This document shows positions 20,361 to 31,620 of a DNA stretch of 64,000 bases, in pieces. The position numbers and the translations under genes are program-made. The number at the start of each line of letters is the position of its first letter. Position 1 is the stretch's first letter. Origin of the DNA: Phytophthora sp. 'mugwort'. Its lineage: Eukaryota; Oomycota; Peronosporomycetes; Peronosporales; Peronosporaceae. The DNA lies in assembly GCA_033558025.1 (NCBI GenBank), contig JAUCEF010000010.1:831001-895000 (forward strand), written 5' to 3'. Below the pieces are notes generated by a model, which was given only the letters and a program-made list of their open reading frames with translations, was not told the origin of the DNA and searched no databases.

Positions 20361-22391
20361 ATGGCATTGCGCCACTTCGCGGGGATCCGTTACAATCGAA
20401 TTGGCGCCATGGGAGACAGCACGGGCGCCTCCTCCTCCGGTGCATACCCCGTTGACGCCGCCGTTGCCAAGCACGCGCATATCAAGAGCTTGAAGCAATA
20501 TGAGGCAACGCATAAGCGCTCACTCGAGGACCCCGAGCAATTCTGGGGCGACCTCGCTCGAGAAAACCTCCTGTGGTTCCGCGACTTCGACCAGACCGTT
20601 GTGGGCAGCGTGGCCAAGGGCGATGTGGCCTGGTTTCTCAATGGTCTCATCAACGTGAGCGTCAACTGCATCGACCGCCACGTCAAGACGCATCCGGACA
20701 AGACTGCCATCATTTGGGAGGCGGACGAGATCGGTCAAGGACGGGAGATCTCGTACACGGAGCTTCTGGCCGAGACGTGCCGTATCGCCAACGCGATGAA
20801 GCACGCCGGGATACAGAAGGGCGACATTGTCGCCATGTACATGCCCATGATCCCTGAGACGGTCTTCGTCATGCTCGCGTGCACCCGAATCGGTGCCGTC
20901 CACAACATGATATTTGCTGGTTTATCAGCCGAGGCGCTTCAAAGTCGTATCGTGGACGCTAGAGCGCAATGGGTGGTTACTGCAGACGAAGGTCGGCGCG
21001 GCGGACGTACGTTACCACTCAAGCGGACGGTCGATACTGCGATCCAGAGCCTTAAGTTTGTGCGCAATGTGTTTGTTTTCAAACGCACACACAACGTCAA
21101 CGTCGAAATGAACCCGCGGATTGATATCGACATGGACAAGGAGTTGTCGCGTCATCGCCCGTACTGCCCTGCAGAGTTCATGAATGCTGAAGATCTCATG
21201 TTCATCTTGTACACGTCCGGATCGACTGGGACACCCAAGGGCATTGCTCATACCACTGGTGGGTACCTGTTGTATGCCATGATGACAGCCAAGTACGCGT
21301 TCGATGTCCATAACGAGGATATTTTCGCATGTGTGGCCGACTGCGGCTGGATCACGGGACATTCTTACGTCGTGTACGGTCCGTTGGCGAACGGGATTAC
21401 GACGGTATTGTTCGAGAGCACACCAATGTACCCGGATCATGGACGTTACTGGGACCTGGTTCAACGTCACAAGGTGACGCAGTTTTACACGGCGCCCACA
21501 GCTATTCGAGCTCTAATGGCTCGTGGGAGTGACATTGTACGCGAATATGATCTTTCTAGTCTGAGAGTTCTCGGCAGCGTCGGGGAACCGATCAATCCAG
21601 AGGCGTGGAAATGGTACTATGACGTGGTTGGCAACCGCCAATGCTACCTTGTTGACACGTACTGGCAGACAGAGACAGGTGGCCACATTGGCGTCGGATT
21701 ACCTGGTGCTATCCCCATGAAACCAGGATCATGCAGCAAACCCTTTTTCGGTATTGATTTCGTCCTGACGGATGAAAATGGGACGGAAATCACAGGGAAT
21801 AATCTTGAGGGTCAGTTGTGTATTCGATCACCATGGCCAGGCATGGCACGGACAGTTTACGGCGATCACAACCGGTATCTGCAGGTATATACTGCGTCAC
21901 ACAAAGGTCTGTACTTCACCGGTGACGGCTGCCGTCGCGATAAGGACGGCTATTACTTTATCACTGGTCGCATCGATGATGTTCTGTGTCCATCAGGCCA
22001 TCGAATCAGCACAACAGAGCTGGAAAGCACACTTGTCGGCCATGGTGCAGTGGCTGAGGCTGCTGTGGTTGGTATTCCTCATCGTATTAAAGGTGAAGGC
22101 ATTTGCTGCTACGTGACGCTCATGGACAGTGTTGACTCGACACCTCAGCTGGAAAAGGAACTCGCGATGGAGATTCGAACCCGGATTGGAGCCTTCGCGA
22201 CGCCGGATATTTTTGTCATGGTTCCGAATCTGCCAAAGACTCGAAGTGGCAAAATTATGCGTCGTATTCTTCGGAAGATTGCTCAAGGCAACGAAGACTC
22301 GCTGAACGATTTGTCCACACTCGCGGAGCCATCCGTAGTGCCGGAGCTTATTCATGCTATGCACTTGGCACTGATCGGGAAGATGTTGTAA
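20361..22391 (+). CDS. ACS: acetyl-CoA synthetase (AMP-forming)
   Basis: A 676-residue intronless frame. The enzyme activates acetate with ATP and CoA through acetyl-AMP, feeding acetyl-CoA to lipid synthesis and the TCA/glyoxylate cycles. Visible motifs in order are: N-terminal ACAS region; VVTADEGRRGG; the P-loop-like YTSGSTGTPKG; DCGWITGHSYVVYGPL; DTYWQTETGG with PGAIPMKPGSCSKPFFG; WPGMARTVYGDH; YFTGDGCRRDKDGYYFITGR; SGHRISTTELES; and PKTRSGKIMRRILRK with the acylation-regulated lysine. Translation may begin at Met17 (MGDSTGASS, 20409), which has a better context (GCCATGG). The first 16 residues could otherwise be a short leader. The usual hinge sequence reads DDVLCPSGHR, a slight departure from the common DDVINVSGHR. 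Confidence 0.96.
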   Translation: MALRHFAGIRYNRIGAMGDSTGASSSGAYPVDAAVAKHAHIKSLKQYEATHKRSLEDPEQFWGDLARENLLWFRDFDQTVVGSVAKGDVAWFLNGLINVSVNCIDRHVKTHPDKTAIIWEADEIGQGREISYTELLAETCRIANAMKHAGIQKGDIVAMYMPMIPETVFVMLACTRIGAVHNMIFAGLSAEALQSRIVDARAQWVVTADEGRRGGRTLPLKRTVDTAIQSLKFVRNVFVFKRTHNVNVEMNPRIDIDMDKELSRHRPYCPAEFMNAEDLMFILYTSGSTGTPKGIAHTTGGYLLYAMMTAKYAFDVHNEDIFACVADCGWITGHSYVVYGPLANGITTVLFESTPMYPDHGRYWDLVQRHKVTQFYTAPTAIRALMARGSDIVREYDLSSLRVLGSVGEPINPEAWKWYYDVVGNRQCYLVDTYWQTETGGHIGVGLPGAIPMKPGSCSKPFFGIDFVLTDENGTEITGNNLEGQLCIRSPWPGMARTVYGDHNRYLQVYTASHKGLYFTGDGCRRDKDGYYFITGRIDDVLCPSGHRISTTELESTLVGHGAVAEAAVVGIPHRIKGEGICCYVTLMDSVDSTPQLEKELAMEIRTRIGAFATPDIFVMVPNLPKTRSGKIMRRILRKIAQGNEDSLNDLSTLAEPSVVPELIHAMHLALIGKML

Positions 22392-22703
22392 GGATTTTTT
22401 CCACTATACTGGTGCGCGAGAACCAATGTTGAAAGACAAAATTATTTCAGGTAGCTCGATATTTTCTGCCAACATTCCGTTATCAGATTTAATCCTGGGT
22501 GGATGGGGGGTTCTTGTCTTTTATTTCTTTCGACCCAGTTGTGTCGTAATTCGCCAAACCAGCAACCTCTTCTATAGCATTTTTACGGAAATGTATTTTA
22601 AATACATTCTCATTTTATTTGTGAGAATAGAATTTAATGCATTGAAAAAATAATAACCCAAATCGATAGGCAATTCGAAATTCCACTCGGAAATTAAACT
22701 GTC
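22392..22703. other. intergenic region between ACS and the GOST-like gene
   Basis: AT-rich 3' flank of acetyl-CoA synthetase. CCACTCGGAAATT, about 20 nt before the next ATG, resembles an initiator variant but is not a firm call. Confidence 0.4.
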
Positions 22704-24395
22704 ATGAGGAGAACGCTGTCACTTGCGGCGCTGCTGGCGCTGGTACTGCGCAGCACCGCAGCCATGAAGCAATCGTGGTCCTTTGAGGGAGAGTACCGCG
22801 CGCACTTCCTCATCGAGCGCTTTGGCTTCGGCCCCAGCGGGCGCATGGACGTGAGCGTGTCCGCCGTGGAGATCGAGGCGCCGGAGGACACTGAGAGAGT
22901 GGAGGCGGGGCTGCTGTTCGTGCACCAGGACGATCTGTGGGAGACGGTGGCGCTGCTAGATGACGCTGTGGGCAATAATGACCTGGAGGACCCCATGGCG
23001 GCGACTCGGGCCAGCGACGACGGGGACAAGTGCGTGCTGCAGCTGCGCCAGGACAGTCGGTGGATCGACCTGACAGATGCTCACACTTGGTACGACGCTG
23101 TAATTTATTATGTGGTCGGCTTATTTTTTTTATTTTATTGATCGGGTCTGGGTCTGATCATATGTATTTTAATTTACTGGCAAGCTAGGAACGTGAGTCG
23201 AGGCATGACGCACGTGAAACTCAATGGACGAGAAGGAGGGGCACACAACGGACCATTAAGCATCGGGTTCTACTATCTTTTCTACGCTCAATGCACTCCC
23301 GGGATCAAAGTTTCCTTCCACGTAAGAAACGGAACTCAATGGACAATTAATTATTACTATTGGCTGACGAGTCGTTGCTGCTAGATGGACGCCATGTTCA
23401 AGAACGGAGCTAGAGATTTCTTGTCGGCGGGAGACGCGCCATTGCCAGTCGTCTACCTGACCACGAGCGTATTGTTCCTGGGCGCGGCAGCCACATGGTG
23501 GACATGTCTAGCGACCCATCGGAACTATGTGCAGCGAGTGCACTGGCTGATGGCTCTGCTGGTGTCCGTCAAGACAGTGGCGCTGTTTGCTGAAGCAATG
23601 CGCGCGTACTACATGAAGCGTAACGGCGACACGCTCACAGCGTGGACTGCAGTGACTTATGCGTTCCTGAGTCTGAAGGGGCTGCTCCTGTTCTCGGTGG
23701 TGCTGCTCATTGGCACGGGATGGTCGCTACTGAAGCCACATCTATCGCCAAGGGACAAGTCGGTGCTATCGCTTGTGCTAGTGCTGCAGGTTGTGAGCAA
23801 CATTGCCCAGATTTTCGAGTCCGAGACTGCAGTGGGCACGCGTGCTTGGGTGAGCTGGCGAGACATTTTGATGCTTGCTGATGTCGCTTGCTGTGCCGCT
23901 GTATTGCTGCCCATAGTGTGGTCCATCCGCCAACTGCGAGTTGCTGCAGCTACAGACGGCAAGGCCTTTGTCAACCTGCAAAAGCTTACGCAGTTCCGAT
24001 CGTTTTATCTGCTGGTGATTTGTTACATTTACGTGACTCGGCTAATGCTGCAACTTCTGCAAGTCAGCCTGCCTTACGATGCTACGTGGGTCGCGGTGGC
24101 AGTTAGCGAGTTGGCTGCCTTGATCTTCTTCACTGTCACTGGCTACCGCTTCCGTCCGTTGCCGCTGAATCCGTATCTGGAAGTGCCAATGCACGAGGAC
24201 GATCTGGAGGAGTTCGCACTAGACGATGACGAAGACGACCTCGATTTTCGCACCATTCAACGTCCTGATATTCGTAAGTTTGCATACGGCGCGCCAGTAA
24301 AATCCAAGGCGAATTACGTGGTTAAGATTAAGAGCTCCTCAGAACGTCCCAGTTATGCCAAAAAGCGGAGTGGAAGCCTCAACAGCGACCTGTAG
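22704..24395 (+). CDS. GPR107/GPR108-like seven-helix membrane protein (GOST family)
   Basis: Three exons, 22704-23089, 23189-23321 and 23385-24395, with GT-AG introns of 99 and 63 nt, encode 509 residues. A signal peptide (MRRTLSLAALLALVLRSTAA) precedes a luminal GOLD-like domain ending in GFYYLFYAQC and KVSFH. Then come GARDFLSAGDAPLPVVYL and seven hydrophobic helices between about residues 190 and 430, including the family stretch LLIGTGWSLLKPHLSPRDKS. The acidic cytosolic tail (DEDDLDF) ends in basic residues. Family members act in Golgi and endosomal trafficking. The oomycete substrate or ligand is unknown. Without splicing, the region looks like three separate frames. It converges on the minus-strand gene at 24482. 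Confidence 0.9.
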
Positions 24396-24481
24396 AGCGT
24401 AGAGGAACGTGTCAAGGAGAGAGCGCATGGATGAATAGAAGAAGCTTAATGTGTACGCTTCCACTCGCTTGTCGTGGTTGG

Positions 24482-25142
24482 TTAATTTTTAGACAAGGAT
24501 GCTCCGATAGCGAGGATGAGCTGCTGTTGGAGCCGGATAAATTGCGATTCAGAGATCACATTGAGCTACAGAAGACACACAAAGAAACACCAAGTAAGGT
24601 AAGAAAGAATCGAGACAAAACAGAGCGAAAGGACTCACGTATCCGTTGCCGATTTGGACGCGCTGCCATTGCGATTTATCCGGTATTTGACCTAGATCTT
24701 CTGTGGGATATACAACGTCGACTAACGACGCATCTCGTGCAGGCAGCACCTTCACCACGATGCCAACCAGCGTCGAGATTTCAACACTATTCGGATCTTT
24801 TTCAGTGCATTGTGAAGCGAGAAGCTGGACGAGCTCGTTATCCATGACAAGCAGCTGAACGTGATTCCCTACGGCAGGGAGCGACCCGATACCTGTGAGT
24901 GCAGTGGGCAATACTTGAAGCAGTCGCAGAGACGGAACACCCACTGCTGTTGAGCCATTGCAGTGCATAACGAGCCACTTATTCTTTGTGAAAGGTTCCC
25001 CATGGACGTGAACTAACAGTTTTACATCCTCGAGATCGCCGAGTTCCGTGTCACGAACTGCCTCAACTCGTGCCAGGTACCAAATCCGTCTCCAAGGCAA
25101 CCATACGAAAGACCCAATTGGAAAAGGTGTCGACATGGTCAT
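24482..25142 (-). CDS. small PWWP/Tudor-like hypothetical protein
   Basis: Exon 1 (25142-24639) and exon 2 (24565-24482) are joined over a 73-nt GTGAGT...TAG intron in phase 0, giving 195 residues from MTMSTPFPIG. An in-frame Met at 25199 would add 19. The N-terminal stretch FPIGSFVWLPWRRIWYLARV has the aromatic pattern and V-W pairs of small beta-barrel chromatin-binding modules (PWWP, Tudor-knot). A second beta-rich segment with VGNHVQLLVMDNELVQ follows. The domain call is inference from pattern only. Without splicing the frame runs into a hydrophobic stretch that is intron sequence. Its 3' end lies 87 bp from the end of the convergent GOST-like gene. Confidence 0.6.
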
Positions 25143-26253
25143 GTTGCTGACAGTATGGACTTCGATCAGTGAGCAGATTTGTGGAAATGATCGAGTCAAT
25201 GTCAGAATACCCCTGGAAGGAGAAGAATTTGCGTGATTGGCAGTTTTTGTTGGTAAGAAATGACGACGCGGCGTGGTACATGTACATTATTAATATCTAA
25301 TGATTTTGCATTTGAGCAATTTTGGTCAATTTTGTAGTCATGCAATACAAAACTGCTAGGATTCTGCAGGTTGTGAGCGATGAAATGCTTAGAGCTTTGT
25401 CTAATTATGTAGAAGTTGCAATTATTGTTTGCACGCAAGTTCAAATACCGCCGTTCTGCATCTCTCAGCCGTATTGATTCACACTCAACGTGTGAATCAC
25501 ACGGTGTGATCACTATGCAAGAATATATGACATCACCAATTTCATGTATCTCCCTGTTATCTCTGCGTTTTTGCGTGCTGTACGATTTTTTTTTACTACA
25601 GTGTCGATCCAATCTTATCATCGGAGCTCGCATGGTCTCAGCAACGTGGGCATTGTACGCTTTACTTTCAGAGATAATGATAAAAGTTATCAAAGCAAAT
25701 GGCTCGTCGACCAATATTCCGACCACTTTCAGCTTTATTTTTTTTCCTTTATGAACAGCGTCATTGGTGGTGGTTACAACAGCAAAACTGAAGATGACCC
25801 CGTCGTCTACGTGGTACGTGTATGTATTATCCTCGTCACAAGCGGCGAGCCCACCGTAACTAAACGAGTTTCACACAACATGTGAGAATGAATGTGAGAG
25901 ATAATATAATACCACAGGATGTAGTCCTAAGGGAAGGTTTCTAGTGTTACCTGCGTCCGCTTCGAGGTGCCTTTAATTCTGAGCTGAGGCCTCCTAAAGC
26001 CAAGCTAAACTCAATAAGCAGCTGCTGTAACCACGCTTAGCATGGGCAACCCACCACGAAAAATACCGAAACTGTCTTCATAGCATCGCTACAGACCCGT
26101 CACGCTGAGAATGCTGACGGTAATCATGAAGCCATCCTACGAGATCCAAAAGTGTAAATACAGCAGCACGCCCTCATCAATCTGCGTCTATTGGTGGTAG
26201 TTAAACCTGTTCCTAGAATTCTTCTCTTTTTCTACAGTAGAGGCAGGTCTGCG
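25143..26253. other. intergenic region, no supported gene
   Basis: Long frames on both strands overlap here (25726-25202 minus, 25416-25754 plus) but are low-complexity and of no recognisable family. A 9-bp inverted repeat GATTCACAC/GTGTGAATC (about 25477-25499) is followed by ACACGGTGTG. A related TTTCACACAACATGTGAG sits at about 25870. Confidence 0.45.
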
Positions 26254-27250
26254 CTAACACTCGAACGCCCACGAGTTCTTCTCGAGATAATCCTGAATCG
26301 CAGCTCTCAGAGACGTATTCGGCCGCAGCATATCTAGTGTCAATTGCTTGCGTGTCAACGGGTCTATCGCTCCATTATGACGCAAATGTTCCTCCAAGCA
26401 TCGCCGTTCATATCTACACCAATAGAAAAAAACAGAACCCAACCCAACAGTTAAAGACATAAGACAAAGAAATAAAGCCAAGATCTCTAAAAAATACGTA
26501 CGAGACGCCATTGGGGGTTGTCACAGGGTCGTGCATGATCTCCATACTAATAGGGCACACGAAATAGTCGGGTACTTGTCCTGGGTGCATGTCCCTCTCG
26601 TAGCACGTCGCCATGTGCTCGACATACGCCATCAACGCGTCCGCTTCATCAGTGCCGACGCGTGTCGGGCTGTCTGACATGGCTGTGGATTGTCTGGTCA
26701 AGAACTCATCCGTCTGCGTGGCGCCAAAAAGCTTCTCCAGTTGGCTCTTGGCCTTCTCGTGACGGGCGATCCGTTGTGTCTGTCGGTGGTGCCACTGATG
26801 CTTCTTGGCCCGACGGAGCTCCGTGGCGATTTCCTCCTGGAAAGTCTTGGCTTTCTTTGTCTTCTCGGCGCTGCTGAGCGCCGTCTGCAGCGCCTCCACG
26901 GCCGCGTCAAAGGCCAGCAAATGCAGGTGACTCGTGCCCAGCATGTAGCTGGCCTTAGCGTTGAGCGCATCGAACTTAAGCGCGAGCTCACAGTCATCGC
27001 GGCAGTGGCCCCACCGCTCAAGCTTCATGTGACACAGCGCGCGGTTGGAATAGTATGTTGAACGGCCTGGGGCCATCACCTGAGTGAGAGGAGAGAGTAA
27101 GGCGTCAATAGGGACGATACAAGCGAGTTGTTGGTGGGTGGTGGCTTCCGAACGTACGATGGCCTCTGTATACATGTCGATAGCGGCATAGAACTTGCCC
27201 TTCTGAAAACACTGGTTGCCCTGTAGCTTGAGCTGCTCGGCGCGGTCCAT
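26254..27250 (-). CDS. CHIP: CHIP-type E3 ubiquitin ligase (TPR + U-box)
   Basis: Exon 1 (27250-26502) and exon 2 (26413-26254) joined over an 88-nt GTACGT...TAG intron give 302 residues, the usual size of CHIP/STUB1. Three TPRs occupy about residues 1-135 (GNQCFQKGKFYAAIDMYTEA; SNRALCHMKLERWGHCRDDC; KASYMLGTSHLHLLAFDAAV). A charged helical middle is followed by a U-box (VPDYFVCPISMEIMHDPVTT, NGVSYERRCLEEHL, DPLTRKQLTLDMLRPNTSL). In animals and plants CHIP binds Hsp70/Hsp90 tails through the TPRs and ubiquitinates chaperone-bound clients. The TPR insert between helices (IVPIDALLSPLTQVM) is longer than in the human protein. The splice site lies within the U-box, at the phase that restores VSYERR. 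Confidence 0.93.
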
Positions 27251-27649
27251 GCTTACCTCTTCTGGTTTGACGCAGAAGAGTTTTACAACGATATTATTGT
27301 AAATATAACCTCAGCTGTTGACGCAATCACTTGGATTGCCTAGTACAAGTATTCGACAGTAATGGTACTGTAGTAGCGCTTTGTAAGAATATATTATAAA
27401 ATAGTAGCACACATTTAGTGCTAATATAAAAATAGTGGGTGCTGGGTTTAGTTCCATTGCTATGATTCCAGTTCTTCGTTATTAACTTATGGAGTACCAC
27501 CTCGACCATCAACAGTGACCTTATATTTTGCCAGTGATACAAGCAAATTTAATCCAGACTCCAGTTCCTTCGCTCTCTGGCAAGTGCACGATGGAGCTTT
27601 AATTGGCGCTGCCTCCATCACTAAACATCATTTCTCGTCCTGGCCACAG
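27251..27649. other. gap without recognisable gene
   Basis: AT-rich upstream flank of the CHIP gene. The minus-strand frame 27542-27327 has no recognisable content. Confidence 0.4.
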
Positions 27650-30240
27650 TGATACCCTCACGACTATTGATTTGATAAACCTGGTAAACTCCCTGGATAA
27701 GGTGAGGGCCTCGCGGGCTGCAATTTTTTATTCACCGCGGTGCCGTCGATATAAAGAAAAAAGCGGCTTATGACATGGCCGCGGCAAAATGAAGCACGGC
27801 CAACTTCCAACATTAGGGCCATGTCGGAACGCTGATAGTCGAGTGAAGACTTGCCACAATAGTAGTACGTTTACCATCTAGCTCACGTATACCCGCTGTC
27901 GTGTAGCTAACTGGGTCCTTCAACTTCTTATGCACAAATGCATTGATGTCGTACGCAGAACGCTCGTCTCGTACCGGGTTCAATAACGGCGAGCTGCGTA
28001 GTTTAACATCTTTCCAGCTTGCCTCAGGCTAAGGTCTTGCTCGGGTCGAACTACTGACAGATACGGTTGTAGAACGTCTCCATCTGACACTTGCCATGAT
28101 CATGAAGCTCCCCACAGCCGCGAGAAGAAGAAGCGATCTGACGGATGCCTTCTCTTGCCATATTTCTGACATATCATAAGTTTCCAAGACCCCGAATCCG
28201 CGTGCTTACGCGATCCGCAATGCGAGCAACGCTGCGGTCTTCCCCGTCGAAACGCTGTTGGTGATGCTGCTGTTGAGGGTCTCCTGAAGTGTTGTTCGGG
28301 CGTCCAGGATCCGGTGCTATCGGCTGGCCCTCTACTGCGGGCCCTCGCGACTGGTCACTTGCAAGCTGCGACGTACGCTCGGCGATCCCAATTCCTCAGA
28401 GTCTGATCTGAGCTCGGAGACAGAATCAGGGATCCGGATCGCGCGTACAGCCCGACCCGGTGCCTTCAGTGGCCGGGGTCGGCTTGGGGCTGTATTTACT
28501 GGATCCGGTTGTCTTCATTTGTCGCGACTTCGCACGCTCTATCGCGCGCGGAGAACGTCTTCCAGCAGATCAGTGTAACAAGAATAACAGCGTGAGTTGT
28601 TCCACGAGTCCCGTGCCCCCCCAGTGTCTCGAATAAGTGCTCCACATGCTCGCGGAAGGACTTCGCGTCGCCATCTTTGACCTTTAGGCGAGAGCGTATT
28701 CCCGCGACTTTGAGGCGATGGAAATACTCCAATGGTGGCTCTTCCGAGCGGGTGCGCACGTAGACTATTGTCACGCGACTGAGACTCCCCGCCCGCAGTA
28801 CTGCGTCTGAAAGATTCGGAGCAAGTCTTCGTCCGACGGTGGATCAGCTCAGCTGTCTGTACCAGTTCTTCGTTGGATCTGTAAGCAGATTCGCGGAGGC
28901 GATGCACTTGTCTTCGTCCGTAGCTTGATCACTCGTAAATGCAGATTTGTTTTTGACCCTACTGATCCATCCTCGTGCATCTTCCTCATCGTGTCCTTGC
29001 ATGTGAATTCTCCCAGATCCGATATGGCATATATCTTGATGCGCTGGACGTCCGATGATCCGGTCGGCGCAATTGCTGCCGCCGTCGTGGTCGTACGTAT
29101 CGCGGCCCATGTCGATGTCGTCCGGGTCGTACTCCCATGATGACCTTGCGATCCCACCGATTCCATGTCGACGTCTTGCATTCCGGGGTAACGGCTGATC
29201 CTGCCATTCGAGGGGTGGTGGCAACCTGCTGCTTCCGTAAGATACGACTCATGGCCGCCTGGACGTACGACTCCAGTTTGCTCGTAGGTCCGTGCGCTGG
29301 ATCCCTAGGGATGATCCGACATGGCGATCTGGATCCTCCGACACCTGGCGCTGGAGCTTGCAGCAACGCTTCGCCTGACGGTCCGAGCGATATGCGTCGT
29401 GGTTCTGATGAGCTGTCGGATCCTCGCGGAGGTGTATTGACACGATTCAGTCCGCCCGAGGGGGGGGGGGGGGAGGACTGCGGAGCCTTGGTATTTAGTG
29501 CGATGAATGGCGGGCGTACGCCCACGTTCGGCTTCAGGTTGCTGAAGAGGACTCAGCAGAGACGCGGATCGCATTATCGTCCATGTTGAACAAGTCGTCA
29601 GCATCGAACATCGACGACGAAGCTTGCTTCCTTCAGTAGATGCAGAAGATCCATGCCCGCGTCCAATTTGTTCGTCATCGTCGCCGCCGAAGCTTGAACG
29701 GAAGCGTCAGGTTCCCAAACAGTTTCGGCTGCACTTTCGCCACTCGATTCCGCCGTACAAAAGGTCGTGCAGATCGGTGCGGCGGTACGACATCTCCAGT
29801 TTGTCTCTTATTTGTGGAGATTTAGATACACTTTGACCTTCATTCACACTTGGTGTCTTGAGCTTCTTTCGCGTAACCTTCACCTTCTTCTTCTTCGGCA
29901 TAGATCCAGAGGCAAGCGGCGTGGTGGTGAATAAAGGCCCATCTTCTTTCGCCGAGAAAGATTCGTCCGGCGATTCACCGGGGTCCGCGAAGGAATTTGG
30001 GAAGGAGGGCGAGGTTTCTTTCTATACCTTCTGCCATACCGTCCTCTCTTCCGTCGACAGGACTCCTGCAAGGGCCCTCGATCCGTGAATCTCTCGTTCG
30101 GCGACGCCGCCGGCGATCCCATATCCGTCGGTGCTTCATCTCCCGATTTATTGTCCACATGCGCATCATCTTGAAAATCACGGAGTCCCGCGCCGCCAAT
30201 AGATCTGGACACACGCGCCATTGTGATGAAGCGGATCCGC
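27650..30240 (-). pseudogene. gypsy-type LTR retrotransposon gag region, heavily decayed
   Basis: On the minus strand, frames broken by many shifts read as an oomycete gypsy Gag: an acidic and Pro/Ser-rich N-terminus (30220-29250), then IKIYAISDLGEFTCKD, GWISRVKNKSAFTSDQ and LTDPTKNWYRQLS (about 29040-28845). PLEYFHRLKVAGIRSRLKVKDGD and FREHVEHLFETLGG follow (28750-28620). Further down, MAREGIRQIASSSRGCGELHDHGKC (near 28160-28080, quoted in part) suggests a knuckle region. No LTR, RT or integrase could be placed. A run of 14 G lies at 29460-29473. Confidence 0.6.
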
Positions 30241-31620
30241 TAAAATTTAGCAGGGATCCCGAATCACACGCACTGCGCCCCGATGGAGGGGTACTTCGAT
30301 GACCGTGTATGCAAATCCATGAAGAGCAATACCGAGCGGATTTTCGGAGGGGTTTCACCCTCCTACTAAATGTCAATAATATTGGTACAATAAGGAATTG
30401 TACATGCAGTAGGATCCAATAATAAAACAATATTTGTCAGACCAATTATGAATCGATTCGCAATTATATTTTGGACCTCTGAATACAGCGGAACTGATTC
30501 CGTAGAAAGTGTATCCGCTGGCAGTATAGGCCATCTCAGCCCGGCGTGATCACCGTTGGCTTTGGCAGTTCGGCTTGTCTCCCTTCCGCTGCTGAAGGCC
30601 AGACAACGAATAGCAAGATGATGAATAAGCAGTTATCAAGCGCTTTCGACATCGATACCAAAATCACGGATACCCAGATGGGATCCCACATATATTGAAG
30701 TCGAAGATTGCGAATGGGACGATTAGCTATCACGGGCGCTTGCAAAGCCGAATGGGCTTTGAGCCCAACGTACTGTTTCTTGCCATTTTCCATTCAGGCG
30801 CTGAAAAAAAGTGTTTTGCAGGCACTCCGAATCCCATTTGGTCGGGACATCGATTCAAAGTTTCTACGTGACCTATCTGCAGCAAATGCCGCACGCCACT
30901 TATTTTTTCGATCCAGTGAATTGCTCGTTGTTATCTCTTCAGGACATAGCTGGATGCTCTCGATGATGTGGTCTCCTACTACTACTACTAGTGTACTGAT
31001 ATGGTTGTCGCAATCTTCCAACTCACTTGTGAGCTGGAAGATTGATTTTGTAGCACTTAGGCAGAGGAAGTCTTTTTGCGATGTTATATGTGCCCGAGAC
31101 CTATTTGAATCACCTGAGCACTTACGTTGTGGCTGAGAGAGTGCCCGAGTGTCAGTCTCGAGGTCACAGTTGAGCTGGATCCACGTCTGCTTGGCCGGAG
31201 CAGAAGTCGACTTTGTTCCTTCCTTTACGTTTCCGGAATTTGCCCGAGCTGCCATTCCCGTCAACTGACTTCTGCCATTATTCCTACCTTGCACATGCAA
31301 CCTTATTCCCAACGGCTATACTGGTACCTTGGTAAGTTCTTGCTGTGTTACTCTGTTATCAAGCCCATCTTGTTATCGACACGTCTACGAGCCCTTGGCA
31401 GAAATTCGTGACAGTAGTAACCAACAAACGACTAATGCAGTCATTTTTTTGCCGTGTTCTATTACTCGGTGCTGGTGTGTTTAATTGTGTATGTGGGTCT
31501 AAATCGTTTGGAGCAGTTGATGTCAATGTCCGTATCGACGTCGTTCAGGTTAGTAGTATCATATTGGTTGCCGCCCTCATTCGTTACTGCACATTATCCA
31601 TAGTCTTGATCAAAAGGAAA
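30241..31620. other. gap with unassigned frames
   Basis: Minus-strand frames 31312-30794 (172 codons) and 30793-30536 are open and adjacent but show no domain I recognise. They could be retrotransposon remains linked to the gag region. An imperfect hairpin lies at 31011-31044. Confidence 0.3.
31011..31044. repeat. short hairpin
   Basis: CAATCTTCCAACTCAC and GTGAGCTGGAAGATTG pair at 15 of 16 positions around a two-base loop (TT). Function unknown. Confidence 0.7.

Noticed and set aside
20390..20903. Minus-strand frames of 107-127 codons.
   Set aside because: They are antisense shadows of the acetyl-CoA synthetase frame, which has strong GC codon bias.
25202..25754. Long overlapping frames on both strands (174 and 112 codons).
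   Set aside because: They overlap one another, are low-complexity in AT-rich DNA, and show no domain or initiator.
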